Source: Nitrospira sp. (lineage in GTDB: Bacteria > Nitrospirota > Nitrospiria > Nitrospirales > Nitrospiraceae). Taken from it: DNA of 64,000 nucleotides. The position numbers and the translations under genes are program-made. Numbering within the stretch: position 1 is the stretch's first letter; each line of letters opens with the position of its first letter. The DNA lies in the NCBI GenBank assembly GCA_029194665.1, contig JARFXO010000002.1, positions 755,475 through 819,474 on the forward strand, given 5' to 3'. The notes beneath the pieces were generated by a model, which ran no database searches, was not told where the DNA came from, and saw nothing but the letters and a program-made list of their open reading frames with translations. Shown in pieces: positions 51,886 to 60,703 of the stretch.

Positions 51886-51922
51886 CCATTACCTCGAACA
51901 TTGTTGTTCGACGAGGTAATGG
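51886..51922 (-). repeat. Intergenic hairpin between GT2 and deacetylase genes
   Basis: An 11-bp perfect inverted repeat (CCATTACCTCG and CGAGGTAATGG) has a 15-base loop that can pair further. It sits between the stop of the upstream GT2 gene (51969) and the deacetylase start (51825). No T-run follows on the minus strand, so it is more likely an mRNA-processing or attenuation structure than an intrinsic terminator. Confidence 0.5.
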
Positions 51923-51968
51923 AAGTGGCAGATGCGCTCAGCAACTTGTAAATATTCTACAATTACCA

Positions 51969-52844
51969 TCAAATCCTGAAAGTTCTGTATCTAATACTAC
52001 CCTTCAGCCGGCCGAGTACTTCCCCAAATGCCCAGGACCAACGGATAAGATCACTCTTACTTCGAATCTTTGGAGCACCTTTAATGAAGCCTAGTACCAG
52101 ATTCATCCATGAATAAATCCCATCTTTCCATGTACGCTTTAGCATACCCAAGTGCTGATACCTTTTATAGAGAAGAACGCTGTATTCTCCCCAACCGAAA
52201 GCCTGGCGATAATTCCCCATCAAGGTATCTCTCAAGCGCACATGCACAACCGCTTCCGGAACAAAATGAAGCTTCGCCCCCTTTAACTGAATTTTCCAAC
52301 AGTATTCTGTATCCTGATGGCGGATGAATGATTCATCAAACCCACCGACTTCATCATGTAGCCATCGCTTGACAGCGATGGTCCCACCCCCGGCGTGCGA
52401 AAGAGAAGGCGGCGCACCATCCGTCTGAAGCCTCAATGCTTGAGAATGCTTTCGCATCTTCGCTATCCAGAGGGGACTGAGTTTATACACATCGATACGG
52501 CACGCAACAAAATCGTACTTGGCTAATGCTTCTCCCATCGCGGCCAGCCACCCTGGAGCGACCTCATCATCTGCATCACAGAAAGCAAGCGATGCACCTC
52601 GCGCGACCTTTGCTGCTACATTTCTGGCATATCCCCTCCCGCGCCTGCCGGATGCGTCGACAAGGCGAAGATGAGGCAGACGGCCCTCATATTTTTTCAC
52701 GATCTCCATTGAACCATCCGTCGATCCATTGTCAGAAACAATGACCTCCCAAGGCTCGGACCAACGCTGATTGGCGAGTGCTTCGAGTTGGGTCGCAATG
52801 GTATCCGCAACGTTGAAACAGGGGATGATGACGCTCAACTTCAT
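51969..52844 (-). CDS. GT2-family glycosyltransferase
   Basis: This 291-residue GT-A enzyme starts MKLSVIIPCFNVADTIATQLEALANQRWSEPWEVIVSDNGSTDGSMEIV. The metal-binding motif is in ASLAFCDADDEVAPGWLAAMGEAL. A typical acceptor-domain segment (GGFDESFIRHQDTEYCWKIQLKGAKLHFVPEAVVHVRLR) follows. I chose the ATG at 52844 because it overlaps the ABC ATPase stop by four bases (ATGA); the frame is open further upstream only inside that gene. The coupling to the exporter ATPase suggests a sugar placed late, perhaps a capping or linking residue recognised by the exporter, which is inference. Confidence 0.92.
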   Translation of the reverse strand: MKLSVIIPCFNVADTIATQLEALANQRWSEPWEVIVSDNGSTDGSMEIVKKYEGRLPHLRLVDASGRRGRGYARNVAAKVARGASLAFCDADDEVAPGWLAAMGEALAKYDFVACRIDVYKLSPLWIAKMRKHSQALRLQTDGAPPSLSHAGGGTIAVKRWLHDEVGGFDESFIRHQDTEYCWKIQLKGAKLHFVPEAVVHVRLRDTLMGNYRQAFGWGEYSVLLYKRYQHLGMLKRTWKDGIYSWMNLVLGFIKGAPKIRSKSDLIRWSWAFGEVLGRLKGSIRYRTFRI

Positions 52845-54109
52845 CCGATTACTTTCCATTGCAACACCGGCGAGACAATTCCCAATCGACCTGGGTTCAA
52901 GGGATAGCCGACTTCCGATACATCGAATGACAGGACACTTTGCTGCGTCTCGATAATTTTCACGTGTTCGACAAAGGAGACGAGAGACACATAGTATCGG
53001 CCTGGCTTGAGAAATGATGGAAGCACCTCGCAAAGAGAACGATACTGCCCTGGCTCCCTCACACGCCCTTTCCATTCACGCATGTCCGTATCCATGGACT
53101 CAAACACAAGATTCCCCTGCGCATCGTACACTTTATATGAAATAGACAGATCTCGTATCGGAACTGTAATAGAATATGCAATTTCAATGAGAAACGTGCT
53201 GTTAAAGTGCACAACGGATAGAGGCTGTTCATCGATCGACAACAGCCGTGCAGAACTAAATCGGACTTCAGCGTGGTTCGGTTTGGATGAATCGTTGAAC
53301 CAGTCTGACTTGACATCTGTGCCGACCGATGAAGACAAATACGCACTCACCACTTCGCCAGAGGGTCCGACTCGCTTGAGTCTCCCTTTCTCAAGGTGTA
53401 CGGTTGTCTCACACAGCTGAGTGATCGCTCCCATGTTGTGACTGACGAGCAAGACCGTGCGGCCCTCTTTGACCACGGTCCCCATTTTGCCAAGGCACTT
53501 TTTTTGGAATCCCGCATCCCCCACAGCCAAGACTTCGTCGACCAACAGAATCTCCGGCTCAAGATGTGCCGCGACGGCAAAGGCTAATCGAAGATACATT
53601 CCGCTGGAATAGTGCTTGACGGGGGTATCGATAAAGCGATCAACCTCTGAAAAAGCGACTATGTCGTCGAACTTTCTGTCGATCTCGACTCGCTTCATGC
53701 CGAGGATCGCTCCGTTGAGATAGATATTGTCCCTCCCGGTTAACTCCGGGTGAAAACCGGTTCCCACCTCCAAGAGAGAACCGACACGCCCATAGATATC
53801 GGCAAAGCCTGTCGTCGGCTCAGTAATCCGCGAGAGTATCTTTAGGAATGTGCTTTTGCCTGCCCCGTTACCGCCGATAACACCAATGGCTTCACCACGT
53901 CTCACCTCAAAAGAAATGTCTTCTAAGGCCCAGATGATCTCATCCCCCTCAGCAGTACCCAGTCCTTCCCCTCGCAACAACTTCCCCGCTTTTTGAAACG
54001 GAGAGGCAAAGGCTGAAGCCAATGTATCCCGCAGCGTTTTGTATCGTTCCTTTTTCCCGATGCGATATTTCTTGCCGATTCCCTTGACTCGTATTGCGAT
54101 ATCGCCCAT
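52841..54109 (-). CDS. wzt: ABC transporter ATPase of a polysaccharide exporter (Wzt-like, with C-terminal carbohydrate-binding domain)
   Basis: In this 422-residue protein the nucleotide-binding domain holds Walker A GGNGAGKST (79-87), the signature YSSGM (167-171), Walker B EILLVDE (186-192) and the switch His in LVSHNMG. The C-terminal 150 residues (NHAEVRFSSARLLSIDEQPLSVVHFNSTFLIEIAY...SVLSFDVSEVG) form a Wzt_C-like beta-sandwich that reads the modified end of the glycan. It powers export with the permease at 54250-55080, 140 bases upstream on the same strand. Such C-terminal domains normally pair with chains that carry a non-reducing-end cap. Confidence 0.93.
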   Translation of the reverse strand: MGDIAIRVKGIGKKYRIGKKERYKTLRDTLASAFASPFQKAGKLLRGEGLGTAEGDEIIWALEDISFEVRRGEAIGVIGGNGAGKSTFLKILSRITEPTTGFADIYGRVGSLLEVGTGFHPELTGRDNIYLNGAILGMKRVEIDRKFDDIVAFSEVDRFIDTPVKHYSSGMYLRLAFAVAAHLEPEILLVDEVLAVGDAGFQKKCLGKMGTVVKEGRTVLLVSHNMGAITQLCETTVHLEKGRLKRVGPSGEVVSAYLSSSVGTDVKSDWFNDSSKPNHAEVRFSSARLLSIDEQPLSVVHFNSTFLIEIAYSITVPIRDLSISYKVYDAQGNLVFESMDTDMREWKGRVREPGQYRSLCEVLPSFLKPGRYYVSLVSFVEHVKIIETQQSVLSFDVSEVGYPLNPGRLGIVSPVLQWKVIG

Positions 54110-54249
54110 GATTCCTCTCCGAGTACGCAGAGTATTGGGTTGGATAGCGGTACTCGCTCAATTCTTAAACAACTCAGCGCTACCTCTTACAGTCCACCCA
54201 CAGTTCAACTCTGTTTTTCCCCTCTCTGCGACAGCCGCAGAGCTCAACC

Positions 54250-55080
54250 TCACACCACATCCGCAAACGTTTTTTCTAACCGACGGAAGTAGAATGCCCC
54301 TCCCACCAAAAGTGCCAGCGCAGCCAGAGAAGAAACAATCAACATCGGCCCTGGGGCGGTCTTCGCCTCGAGCAAGGCCCAACGGAATCCCTCCACCACC
54401 CCAACCATGGGATTAATGCTATAGAGAGTCCTCCAAGGTTCGGACAACAGACTGCTGGGATAGGCGATGGGGGTTGCAAAAAGCCAGAGTTGCGTCAGAA
54501 AAGGGAGTATGTACCGTACGTCGCGAAATTGGACATTTAAGGCGGAAAGCCAGAGAGAGACACCGAGCGAAGTCATGAGTGTGAGCAAAATCAAAAAAGG
54601 AAGCCAGATCACATTGAGCGTGGGGACAATGCCATAATAAAGCATCATGCCGAGAAGCACCATGAAGGCGATCGAAAAATCGATGAGACCGGAGGTCACC
54701 GCCGCGATCGGGACGGAAAGTCTTGGGAAATAGACCTTTTTGATCAGATTGGCACTTCCTACCAAGCTGTTGGATGCTAGCGTCAACCCGTGAGAAAAGA
54801 AGGTCCAGGGAACCAAGGCAGCATAACTGAAAAGCGGGTAGGGAATTCCATCGGAAGGCATTTTTGCTAATCGACCAAAGAAAAGGCTAAAGACGATCAT
54901 TGTAAAAACAGGTTGGATAATGGCCCATGCCACGCCCAGTGCGGTCTGCTTGTAGCGCACCTTGATATCTCGCCAGATCAGAAAGTATAGCAACTCTCGA
55001 TAGGCCCACAACTCCTTCAGTTGAAGCGTTACCCATCCTTGGGACCGCTCGATCCGAATCACCTGAACGTTCTCTTCCAT
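54250..55080 (-). CDS. wzm: ABC-2 polysaccharide export permease (Wzm-like)
   Basis: About 276 residues from ATG 55080, which has GAGGTG upstream; the frame is open to ATG 55104. Six transmembrane helices are visible. The sequence has the family opening LKELWAYRELLYFLIWRDIKVRYKQTALGVAWAIIQPVFTMIVF and ends SINPMVGVVEGFRWALL...FYFRRLEKTFADVV. It forms the membrane channel through which the lipid-linked glycan is moved to the periplasm by the Wzt-like ATPase encoded next. Together they define an ABC-dependent assembly route for at least one glycan of this region. Confidence 0.92.
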   Translation of the reverse strand: MEENVQVIRIERSQGWVTLQLKELWAYRELLYFLIWRDIKVRYKQTALGVAWAIIQPVFTMIVFSLFFGRLAKMPSDGIPYPLFSYAALVPWTFFSHGLTLASNSLVGSANLIKKVYFPRLSVPIAAVTSGLIDFSIAFMVLLGMMLYYGIVPTLNVIWLPFLILLTLMTSLGVSLWLSALNVQFRDVRYILPFLTQLWLFATPIAYPSSLLSEPWRTLYSINPMVGVVEGFRWALLEAKTAPGPMLIVSSLAALALLVGGAFYFRRLEKTFADVV

Positions 55081-55343
55081 AGACACCTCAGATACCTTGC
55101 TCACTCATACGCAGACACACTAATATGGACGCGTCTCACAGCGCTTCGGCTTTTTCAGTTCACCCGTAACTCTTAGTTATCGAGAAAAGTCACAGAGGCT
55201 AGCTTTCAGGCACTCCGATACCCAGGAGGTACCTTTCAGGAAAACACGTACAACCCACTGCGAACCAACACAACTTTCGTTCGACACCTCAGCTTTACGG
55301 CGGTGACCGGGCGTCGTCAAAATTGTTAGCGCCACTTTCAAAC

Positions 55344-56072
55344 TCAATACGATTTTATGAGCGGACGCATAGTGATGTTCGTCACCTCAGCAGTTAATGG
55401 CATCATCAGAGTATTAATGACAACCTCTGCGATATCTTCAGGCTGGAGAAGAAGTTCCGGTTTGTACTCCCTCTCTTGCATTGTGAACATGGCCTCCATA
55501 CGTGGCGTGGCGGTCCGTCCGGGATAGACGCTAAACACCCGAACTCCGTCTGAGTTGACTTCCTCCCTGAGACTGTCCGCTATGGCCTTCAACGCATGCT
55601 GGGAGGCGGCATATTGACCAACACGCGCCCTCGCTTGAAGCCCCTGACTAGAATTAATAAAGACGATCTGGCCTTTCCTTCTTTTCAGCATCGGTAAAAG
55701 GGACTGGGTTAACAGATATGGCATTCGCACATTGGTGCGATACAACCTATCGAAATCGTCAACTGAAGCGGTTTGAAGGTCCCCCATAGAATAGGTTCCA
55801 GCACAGTGGATTAGCACATCAAGACCACCAAACTTCTGGTTAATATTTCTTGCTATACCTGTAACAGCCCCATCGCTCACCAGATCGATAACACGAACCA
55901 CGACCACTGGCGACGACTTGCGCGCAAGCTCTGCCACTTCGTGCAAGGTGGTGCTGTTTCGTCCAACCAGAAACAGTCTGACCCTCTGCGCTGCAAGACC
56001 AAGCGCTATAGCCCGTCCGATCCCCTGACTTGCCCCCGTCACAACGGCGACATGATTTTCGATAGCGATCAT
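55344..56072 (-). CDS. Short-chain dehydrogenase/reductase lacking the catalytic Lys
   Basis: This 242-residue SDR-fold protein has the NAD(P) motif VTGASQGIGRAIA (11-23), IHCAGTYS (NAG-like), Asn at about 114, the catalytic Ser region FINSSQG (138-144) and Tyr154. The active-site pattern YxxxK reads YAASQ, so Lys158 is Gln (codon CAG). A single base change from AAG would explain this. Lys162 lies four residues on. Such a change usually destroys or strongly lowers oxidoreductase activity. The protein may be inactive, or act through another residue. Its sugar-oxidation role near the exporter genes is only inferred from context. Confidence 0.85.
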   Translation of the reverse strand: MIAIENHVAVVTGASQGIGRAIALGLAAQRVRLFLVGRNSTTLHEVAELARKSSPVVVVRVIDLVSDGAVTGIARNINQKFGGLDVLIHCAGTYSMGDLQTASVDDFDRLYRTNVRMPYLLTQSLLPMLKRRKGQIVFINSSQGLQARARVGQYAASQHALKAIADSLREEVNSDGVRVFSVYPGRTATPRMEAMFTMQEREYKPELLLQPEDIAEVVINTLMMPLTAEVTNITMRPLIKSY

Positions 56073-56582
56073 TCGGCTTTACTCACGTTCGCTCGGAAAT
56101 GGGCAAGTCTACATTCGTCCCACGTTCCAGATCACTTGGAACCGTCATCACTAACGAAGTTGCTTCGATGCCTCGGGGAGGTGTGTAATGAACCACGACA
56201 TCCTCAGAACATGCACGATCGATCACGAAATCCTTCATCAAGGAAAATGAGCGGAATCCCTCTGTTGATGAGCAGACTGAACAACAGCATCAAACGGTCG
56301 ACCTGTGGGGAATCGATTGTGTTTGAGCGCTGTGCATCCGTGGCTTTCCCTCATCACCTATTCGAATCCGAGCGATTCTTCTAACGTTTCCAGCAATCTT
56401 GATGTTCCCCCTCAACAGATACTCAAACCTCGAGATTCCAGTAGTTGTAGCCCATGAACATAGCAGCATAGGATATGAACCGGAAGGAAATATGCAGATG
56501 GCCCTCATTCTACTCATTTGAACTGAGGCCACATCCCGGTCGAAACCTGTCGTCCCAAAACGACCAGCAGCACCACAGCGCT
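56073..56582. other. No recognisable gene
   Basis: About 510 bases lie between the SDR start and the end of the outer-membrane barrel gene. A 100-codon minus-strand frame (56290-56592) has no recognisable domain and overlaps the barrel stop, so I do not call it. The part near 56072 should hold the SDR promoter, but I cannot define it. Confidence 0.4.
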
Positions 56583-57800
56583 TCACCTCCACTCCATCGT
56601 CAGCATAAATCCCACTTCAACGCGCGGGAATTGGTATTCAACTGCCGACCTGTTACTGTCAATATATTGGTAAAGGCCAAAGATCTCGCCTGTGAAGTTT
56701 CTGGTCAATTTATAGGCGAGTCTCGACGTCGTGGTAAAATTTTGATAGATCTGGTGGCTGCTGATGGGTAGATATTGATTATAGGCATAGGCGATCGTCC
56801 CATCGAGGGTGAGCCGTTCATAGATTCTATGGCTGACTCCCAGTCTTGCAATATTACTGATCATTGCTCCACTCTGTTGGAAAAACGATGGTCTGGCTTC
56901 CCGTGAAAGGGCTAGACGGACTGCGGTATCCCGCTCAGGCGTGGTTGTCACCTGTAAGGTACCGGTCGGAAACACCTGTCCGCCTGGTTCGACAACCGTA
57001 ACCCCTCCTTGAATCTTGAAACCCCACTCTTGATACGCCTTGTCGTATTCAGCCGCGAAATTGATCACATTGGTATTAATGGTCCTGCTGCCTCCGGGTC
57101 GCTCTTGCGAAAGGAACATCTGCTTATAAAAGACCGCAACACTGTCGTTTCGCGTCAGCCGATAGCGAGGCCCTCCGTGCCAGGTGTTGTTCATCGTGTT
57201 GAAGTAAACGAGGTCGGCGAGGCCACTTTCCGTCCCTTGAAGTCGTCCCACGCTCCGAAGCCCGAAGAGATAGCCCCCTTCCAGAGAGACATCTCGTGAC
57301 AAAGGGTATGATCCCGTGACATTCGTGGTGTTGAAAAGCGTATTGGCTCGAAATCCTTGGGTGCCGCTAATCAAGCTCACATCTTCCGGAACATCCCTTG
57401 CTCCCGCCAGAAAGGACGGTAGGGTGGGAGAATATCGCAAGTTCTCCGCGACGTTCAACCTTGCGCCTCTGACATACTGATCAACCCAGCGATCCAATCC
57501 AATGTTGGCAGAGAGCAACGCAGCGAAATAATTCCGATTCGAGTTTACCACCAGGGCATTGAATGTGCCCCCCATCCTCACATCCGCTTCTATGTCACGA
57601 GTTTTGTGGAGCAGATCCAGGCCACCGCCCACGGTCGTGATAAAATCCTGGGGCTGCGTGCCCGGTGCCAACAACTGCACCGGCTGACGATAGATATTGG
57701 AATCGTACCGTGACCGCACGATCGCTGTTGGGACAATGAGCGTCTCTCCATGGACAGACAACGCCGGCAATGCCTCGCAGAGAAGCACAGCCGCAATCAT
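56583..57800 (-). CDS. Outer-membrane beta-barrel protein of the export system
   Basis: About 405 residues if the ATG at 57800 is used (MIAAVLLCEALPALSVHGETLIVPTAIVRSRYDSNIYR). An in-frame GTG at 57854 would add a better basic n-region to the signal peptide, so the start is uncertain. After the signal peptide the sequence alternates hydrophobic and polar residues with aromatic girdles, typical of beta strands, and ends VEVGFMLTMEWR with a terminal aromatic and Arg. A YDSNIYR-like motif near the mature N-terminus is common in EPS-associated barrels. It follows two Wza-like genes on the same strand and probably forms or gates the outer-membrane exit. Confidence 0.8.
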   Translation of the reverse strand: MIAAVLLCEALPALSVHGETLIVPTAIVRSRYDSNIYRQPVQLLAPGTQPQDFITTVGGGLDLLHKTRDIEADVRMGGTFNALVVNSNRNYFAALLSANIGLDRWVDQYVRGARLNVAENLRYSPTLPSFLAGARDVPEDVSLISGTQGFRANTLFNTTNVTGSYPLSRDVSLEGGYLFGLRSVGRLQGTESGLADLVYFNTMNNTWHGGPRYRLTRNDSVAVFYKQMFLSQERPGGSRTINTNVINFAAEYDKAYQEWGFKIQGGVTVVEPGGQVFPTGTLQVTTTPERDTAVRLALSREARPSFFQQSGAMISNIARLGVSHRIYERLTLDGTIAYAYNQYLPISSHQIYQNFTTTSRLAYKLTRNFTGEIFGLYQYIDSNRSAVEYQFPRVEVGFMLTMEWR

Positions 57801-58008
57801 GCACCTGAATAACCGGCTGATCTCAACAGACCTAGAAGACCGCAATAGAATCACCAATAAGACCGCGGTAGAATAACCAACACTGCTTTTCAGAGATGGC
57901 TGTTCGCAGCCGAAGAGTCTGCAGCTCACCGATCCGATTGCCGTAGCGTCTGCATTGGACGTGAAGAAGCTAGAGCCAGCGGGCCCCCTGATGTTCTGCA
58001 TGGCTCCG

Positions 58009-58659
58009 TCATGGTACAACGACCGTGTCGCCGGAGGCCAGGACGATGTTACCTGGTTCACCGCGACCGCTGACGAGGTCGTCATAGCGCAGTGGAATGT
58101 GGATCTCCTGACGTTTGTGACCAGGGCTTTCAATCATCCGTACAACTTGCAACTTGTTCTTGCTCGCATAGTTTGTGAAGCCTCCGGCCATGGAAATAGC
58201 TTGGAGCACTGTGACGTACGATTTGAGCTGATACTTGCCCGGCTTGGTAACTTCTCCCAACACAAACACCGAATAACTGTTAAGCTCCTTGACGTTGACC
58301 GATACCGAAGGATTTTGGATATAGCCCTTGAGACGCTCGGTAATCTGCGCCGCAAGTGCCTCTGCGGTGAGGCCCGCCGCCTGAACGTCCCCGATGATCG
58401 GCATCGACACATAGCCATCCGGTCGTATCAAGGTAACTCTTGACAGATCCGGATTCTTCCAGACAGTGATTTCTATGAGGTCCTCAGAGCCGAGAAGGAA
58501 TTCCGTCGGAACATCGGAGGCCTTATATTCTCTCGATGTCACCGGTCCCAGACAACCGGCTTGGACAGCAAAGGAGCACAACAGGAGCCCCACCAATAGA
58601 GGCCGCATCATTGATAAGTATGCCGTGCGCATCCCTGTCCGTCTCGCGTAGTAACCCAC
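58009..58659 (-). CDS. Polysaccharide export lipoprotein (Wza-like), copy 2
   Basis: This 216-residue protein starts at GTG 58659 with AGAAAGGA upstream (ATG 58632 is possible). The signal peptide ends at a lipobox (FAVQAGC), so it is a lipoprotein. The Poly_export domain begins EFLLGSEDLIEITVWKNPDLSRVTLIRPDGYVSMPIIGDVQAAG. An SLBB-like domain follows: YSVFVLGEVTKPGKYQLKSYVTVLQAISMAGGF, ending GNIVLASGDTVVVP. It is short compared with Wza and lacks the extra C-terminal helix, so the outer-membrane pore may be supplied by the barrel. It lies 21 bases after its paralogue. Confidence 0.92.
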   Translation of the reverse strand: MGYYARRTGMRTAYLSMMRPLLVGLLLCSFAVQAGCLGPVTSREYKASDVPTEFLLGSEDLIEITVWKNPDLSRVTLIRPDGYVSMPIIGDVQAAGLTAEALAAQITERLKGYIQNPSVSVNVKELNSYSVFVLGEVTKPGKYQLKSYVTVLQAISMAGGFTNYASKNKLQVVRMIESPGHKRQEIHIPLRYDDLVSGRGEPGNIVLASGDTVVVP

Positions 58660-58680
58660 AGTAATCCTTTCTGGTGTTCC

Positions 58681-59406
58681 CTATCGACCGGGGAAAACCA
58701 CCATCGACTCACTCGGAACCACGAGCGTATCACCAGGTTTGAGTTCGAAATTATCACTGATTCCGCTGCGAAGCACGATATCATCATAGCTGGCCGTGAA
58801 TCGCTTCGTGCCGGGAGCACTTTCAATAAACCGGAAAATAACTATTTGATTTCGCGCTGCCGTCTCTTTGAATCCACCTGCGATGGTAATCCCCTGGAGG
58901 AGCGTCATCTTGCTTTTTAACGGATATTTCCCGGGATGAGCAACTTCACCCAACAAGAACACATTGGAACTATTGACCTCCTTCAACGTCACCGCGACGA
59001 CGGGATTTTGGACGTATTCTTTCAGTTTGTTCGTCATTTCTTCCGCCAATTGGGTAGGCGTTTTCCCTACAGCCACTACGTCACGAATGATCGGCATGGA
59101 AATTCGTCCATCAGGACGTACTTGCACCTGTCTTGACAGGTCAGGATTCCTCCATACGGTAATGTCCAGGACATCTTCGGCACCGATCACATATTCACTG
59201 CTGACCGCGTTCGACAACTTGTCCATCATTACCTGACTGATCGCTTTCTCGGTCTGCGTCGTCGCAGCAGGCAATGCCGTGGCATCTGTCGTCGATTTAC
59301 CAACACCGGGTGACTTGACCGAACCCGAATCACAGAATCCGGAGCCCGAGCTGACCGTCAACACCAGCGAGCTGATGAGAAACCACAGGGCGTATTTCAT
59401 AATCAT
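58681..59406 (-). CDS. Polysaccharide export protein (Wza-like), copy 1
   Basis: About 241 residues from ATG 59406 (or 59400), with AGAAAG upstream; the frame is open to 59526. A signal peptide (MIMKYALWFLISSLVLTVSSGSGFC) is followed by a 45-residue linker. The Poly_export domain (EYVIGAEDVLDITVWRNPDLSRQVQVRPDGRISMPIIRDVVAVG) comes next. The SLBB-like repeat SNVFLLGEVAHPGKYPLKSKMTLLQGITIAGGF and the end FELKPGDTLVVPSESMVVF close it. It is clearly a paralogue of the downstream gene. Two different Wza-like subunits could form a mixed ring or serve separate glycans. Confidence 0.92.
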   Translation of the reverse strand: MIMKYALWFLISSLVLTVSSGSGFCDSGSVKSPGVGKSTTDATALPAATTQTEKAISQVMMDKLSNAVSSEYVIGAEDVLDITVWRNPDLSRQVQVRPDGRISMPIIRDVVAVGKTPTQLAEEMTNKLKEYVQNPVVAVTLKEVNSSNVFLLGEVAHPGKYPLKSKMTLLQGITIAGGFKETAARNQIVIFRFIESAPGTKRFTASYDDIVLRSGISDNFELKPGDTLVVPSESMVVFPGR

Positions 59407-59682
59407 AGTTCTTTCTGTCGGTACAGCGTCTGCGCCGACCCCAACATTCAAATTATACACGTCTTCTGAGACTGCATCAGACATACGAAAATCACTTCTC
59501 GACGTCTTGGTACCCAGTCGCTTCAACGACGCCGGCCTCCCGCTTCCCGGTCAGATCGATGCGCGTATCCTTGCAAAGCGAATCGGTGGCGATACAGGGC
59601 ATGATCGAACGGGTGCGGAAAATGCCCCTTGTCTCTCCATGCACCGTTCCGGTTCGTAGAGAGTGACAGATAAGTACCTGTA

Positions 59683-59712
59683 ATTATAACACTGCTCCTA
59701 CGTACCTGTCTG
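59683..59712 (-). promoter_or_regulatory. Candidate sigma-70 promoter for the export-protein operon
   Basis: On the minus strand a CAGACA -35-like box (59707-59712) and a perfect TATAAT -10 box (59683-59688) are separated by 18 bases. The promoter would fire toward the Wza-like gene starting at 59406, leaving a leader of about 270 bases. The nearest gene upstream ends at 59805, so the position is sensible. Support is by motif only. Confidence 0.4.
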
Positions 59713-59804
59713 ACATTGAAACGATGAAAGGTGTCGCGTTATCCGAGTCCACGTTCCGGCTCTTCCCGCAACCCGAATACAGACCACTGCACTTGTACCG
59801 CCCT

Positions 59805-60653
59805 TCACTCCACCGCCAGGCAAGATGGCTGAGAATGGGATAGGAACCGGTGAACCATGGAAAGGGTTTGGGGAGTGCCGATATCAATATACCGCCCTGA
59901 GGGGAATGTGACTCCCTCAACCTTGAGCTTGGCCTTCACCGCTTCTTTCAATACAAGTCCTACCGGAATATCGCCCTGAGCGTCGATGCTGCGATTTCCA
60001 ACCACCCCGTCCTTTTCCCCTCGTTTCACACGGCGCAAGAACTGATGCAAAAAGGCAGTGAACACGGGTGACCACACGGCACACAACCAAGCATATCGTA
60101 ATCGCGACGTTCTTGGCTTTAAATGAATCGCGCGAACGCGAAAAGCCGCGTCAATATCGATCATGTCCATGGCTTTGGCGTCATGAGCTGGGAATAGCGC
60201 CAACACCACGTCGCCTCCAGAGCAATCTAACCGATCCAGCAGCTTACCAAAAACATCTTGCGGACGAAAAACAATATCTGGGAAGCCGAACGCTACGATT
60301 TTATCCTTCACGAAGGGGTATGCCCTATCGATCGTATCAGGCGGACCACTCGAACCCTCAATCACCAAATAGGCAAGGTTCATCCCTAACATTCCTCCAT
60401 CTTCCCAATAAGCTGGAATGTCCCATTTGCCCTGCCGAATGACGATAAATCCCTTCCGAATACCCGCTCTTTGTAGACATTCAAGCAGATAGTGGCTGAC
60501 CACCCTGAGGCGTGGCCCCGGCCGACCGGCCATCGCCCTTAAACCGACAGGAAGCAATTCCTTGCTGCAAGGGAGCGGGGTCAGTCGAAGAGACCTGCCG
60601 GCTGCAGGAAGCACCGCCACCACTTCATCCCGCCGATTGGTCCCATCTCTCAT
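59805..60653 (-). CDS. NDP-sugar pyrophosphorylase-like nucleotidyltransferase (RmlA-like)
   Basis: This 282-residue protein has an N-terminal nucleotide-binding motif, VVAVLPAAGRSLRLTPLPCSKELLPVG, a variant of the family's GGxGTRLxP with K/E-L-L-P-V. It also shows a product-like region IVAFGFPDIVFRPQDVFGKLLDRL and a C-terminal GVTFPSGRYIDIGTPQTLSMV, which matches glucose-1-phosphate thymidylyltransferases (Y.DIGTP..L). It should make a dTDP- or other NDP-sugar. The neighbours RmlC-like and C-methyltransferase suggest the dTDP-deoxysugar route. The glycine-rich loop is degenerate (AAGRSLR), so specificity is uncertain. It is the last gene of the minus-strand operon coming from 64 kb. Confidence 0.85.
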   Translation of the reverse strand: MRDGTNRRDEVVAVLPAAGRSLRLTPLPCSKELLPVGLRAMAGRPGPRLRVVSHYLLECLQRAGIRKGFIVIRQGKWDIPAYWEDGGMLGMNLAYLVIEGSSGPPDTIDRAYPFVKDKIVAFGFPDIVFRPQDVFGKLLDRLDCSGGDVVLALFPAHDAKAMDMIDIDAAFRVRAIHLKPRTSRLRYAWLCAVWSPVFTAFLHQFLRRVKRGEKDGVVGNRSIDAQGDIPVGLVLKEAVKAKLKVEGVTFPSGRYIDIGTPQTLSMVHRFLSHSQPSCLAVE

Positions 60654-60703
60654 CTGAGCAGTTGATCATCTAAAATTAAACTTCACCGTCATCATGGCCC
60701 GTG

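Noticed and set aside
51886..51922. Intrinsic terminator after the GT2 gene
   Set aside because: The hairpin is good, but no run of T follows on the minus strand, so I list it only as an inverted repeat.
56290..56592. A 100-codon minus-strand frame after the outer-membrane barrel gene
   Set aside because: No domain, no convincing ribosome site, and it overlaps the barrel stop; probably a chance frame.
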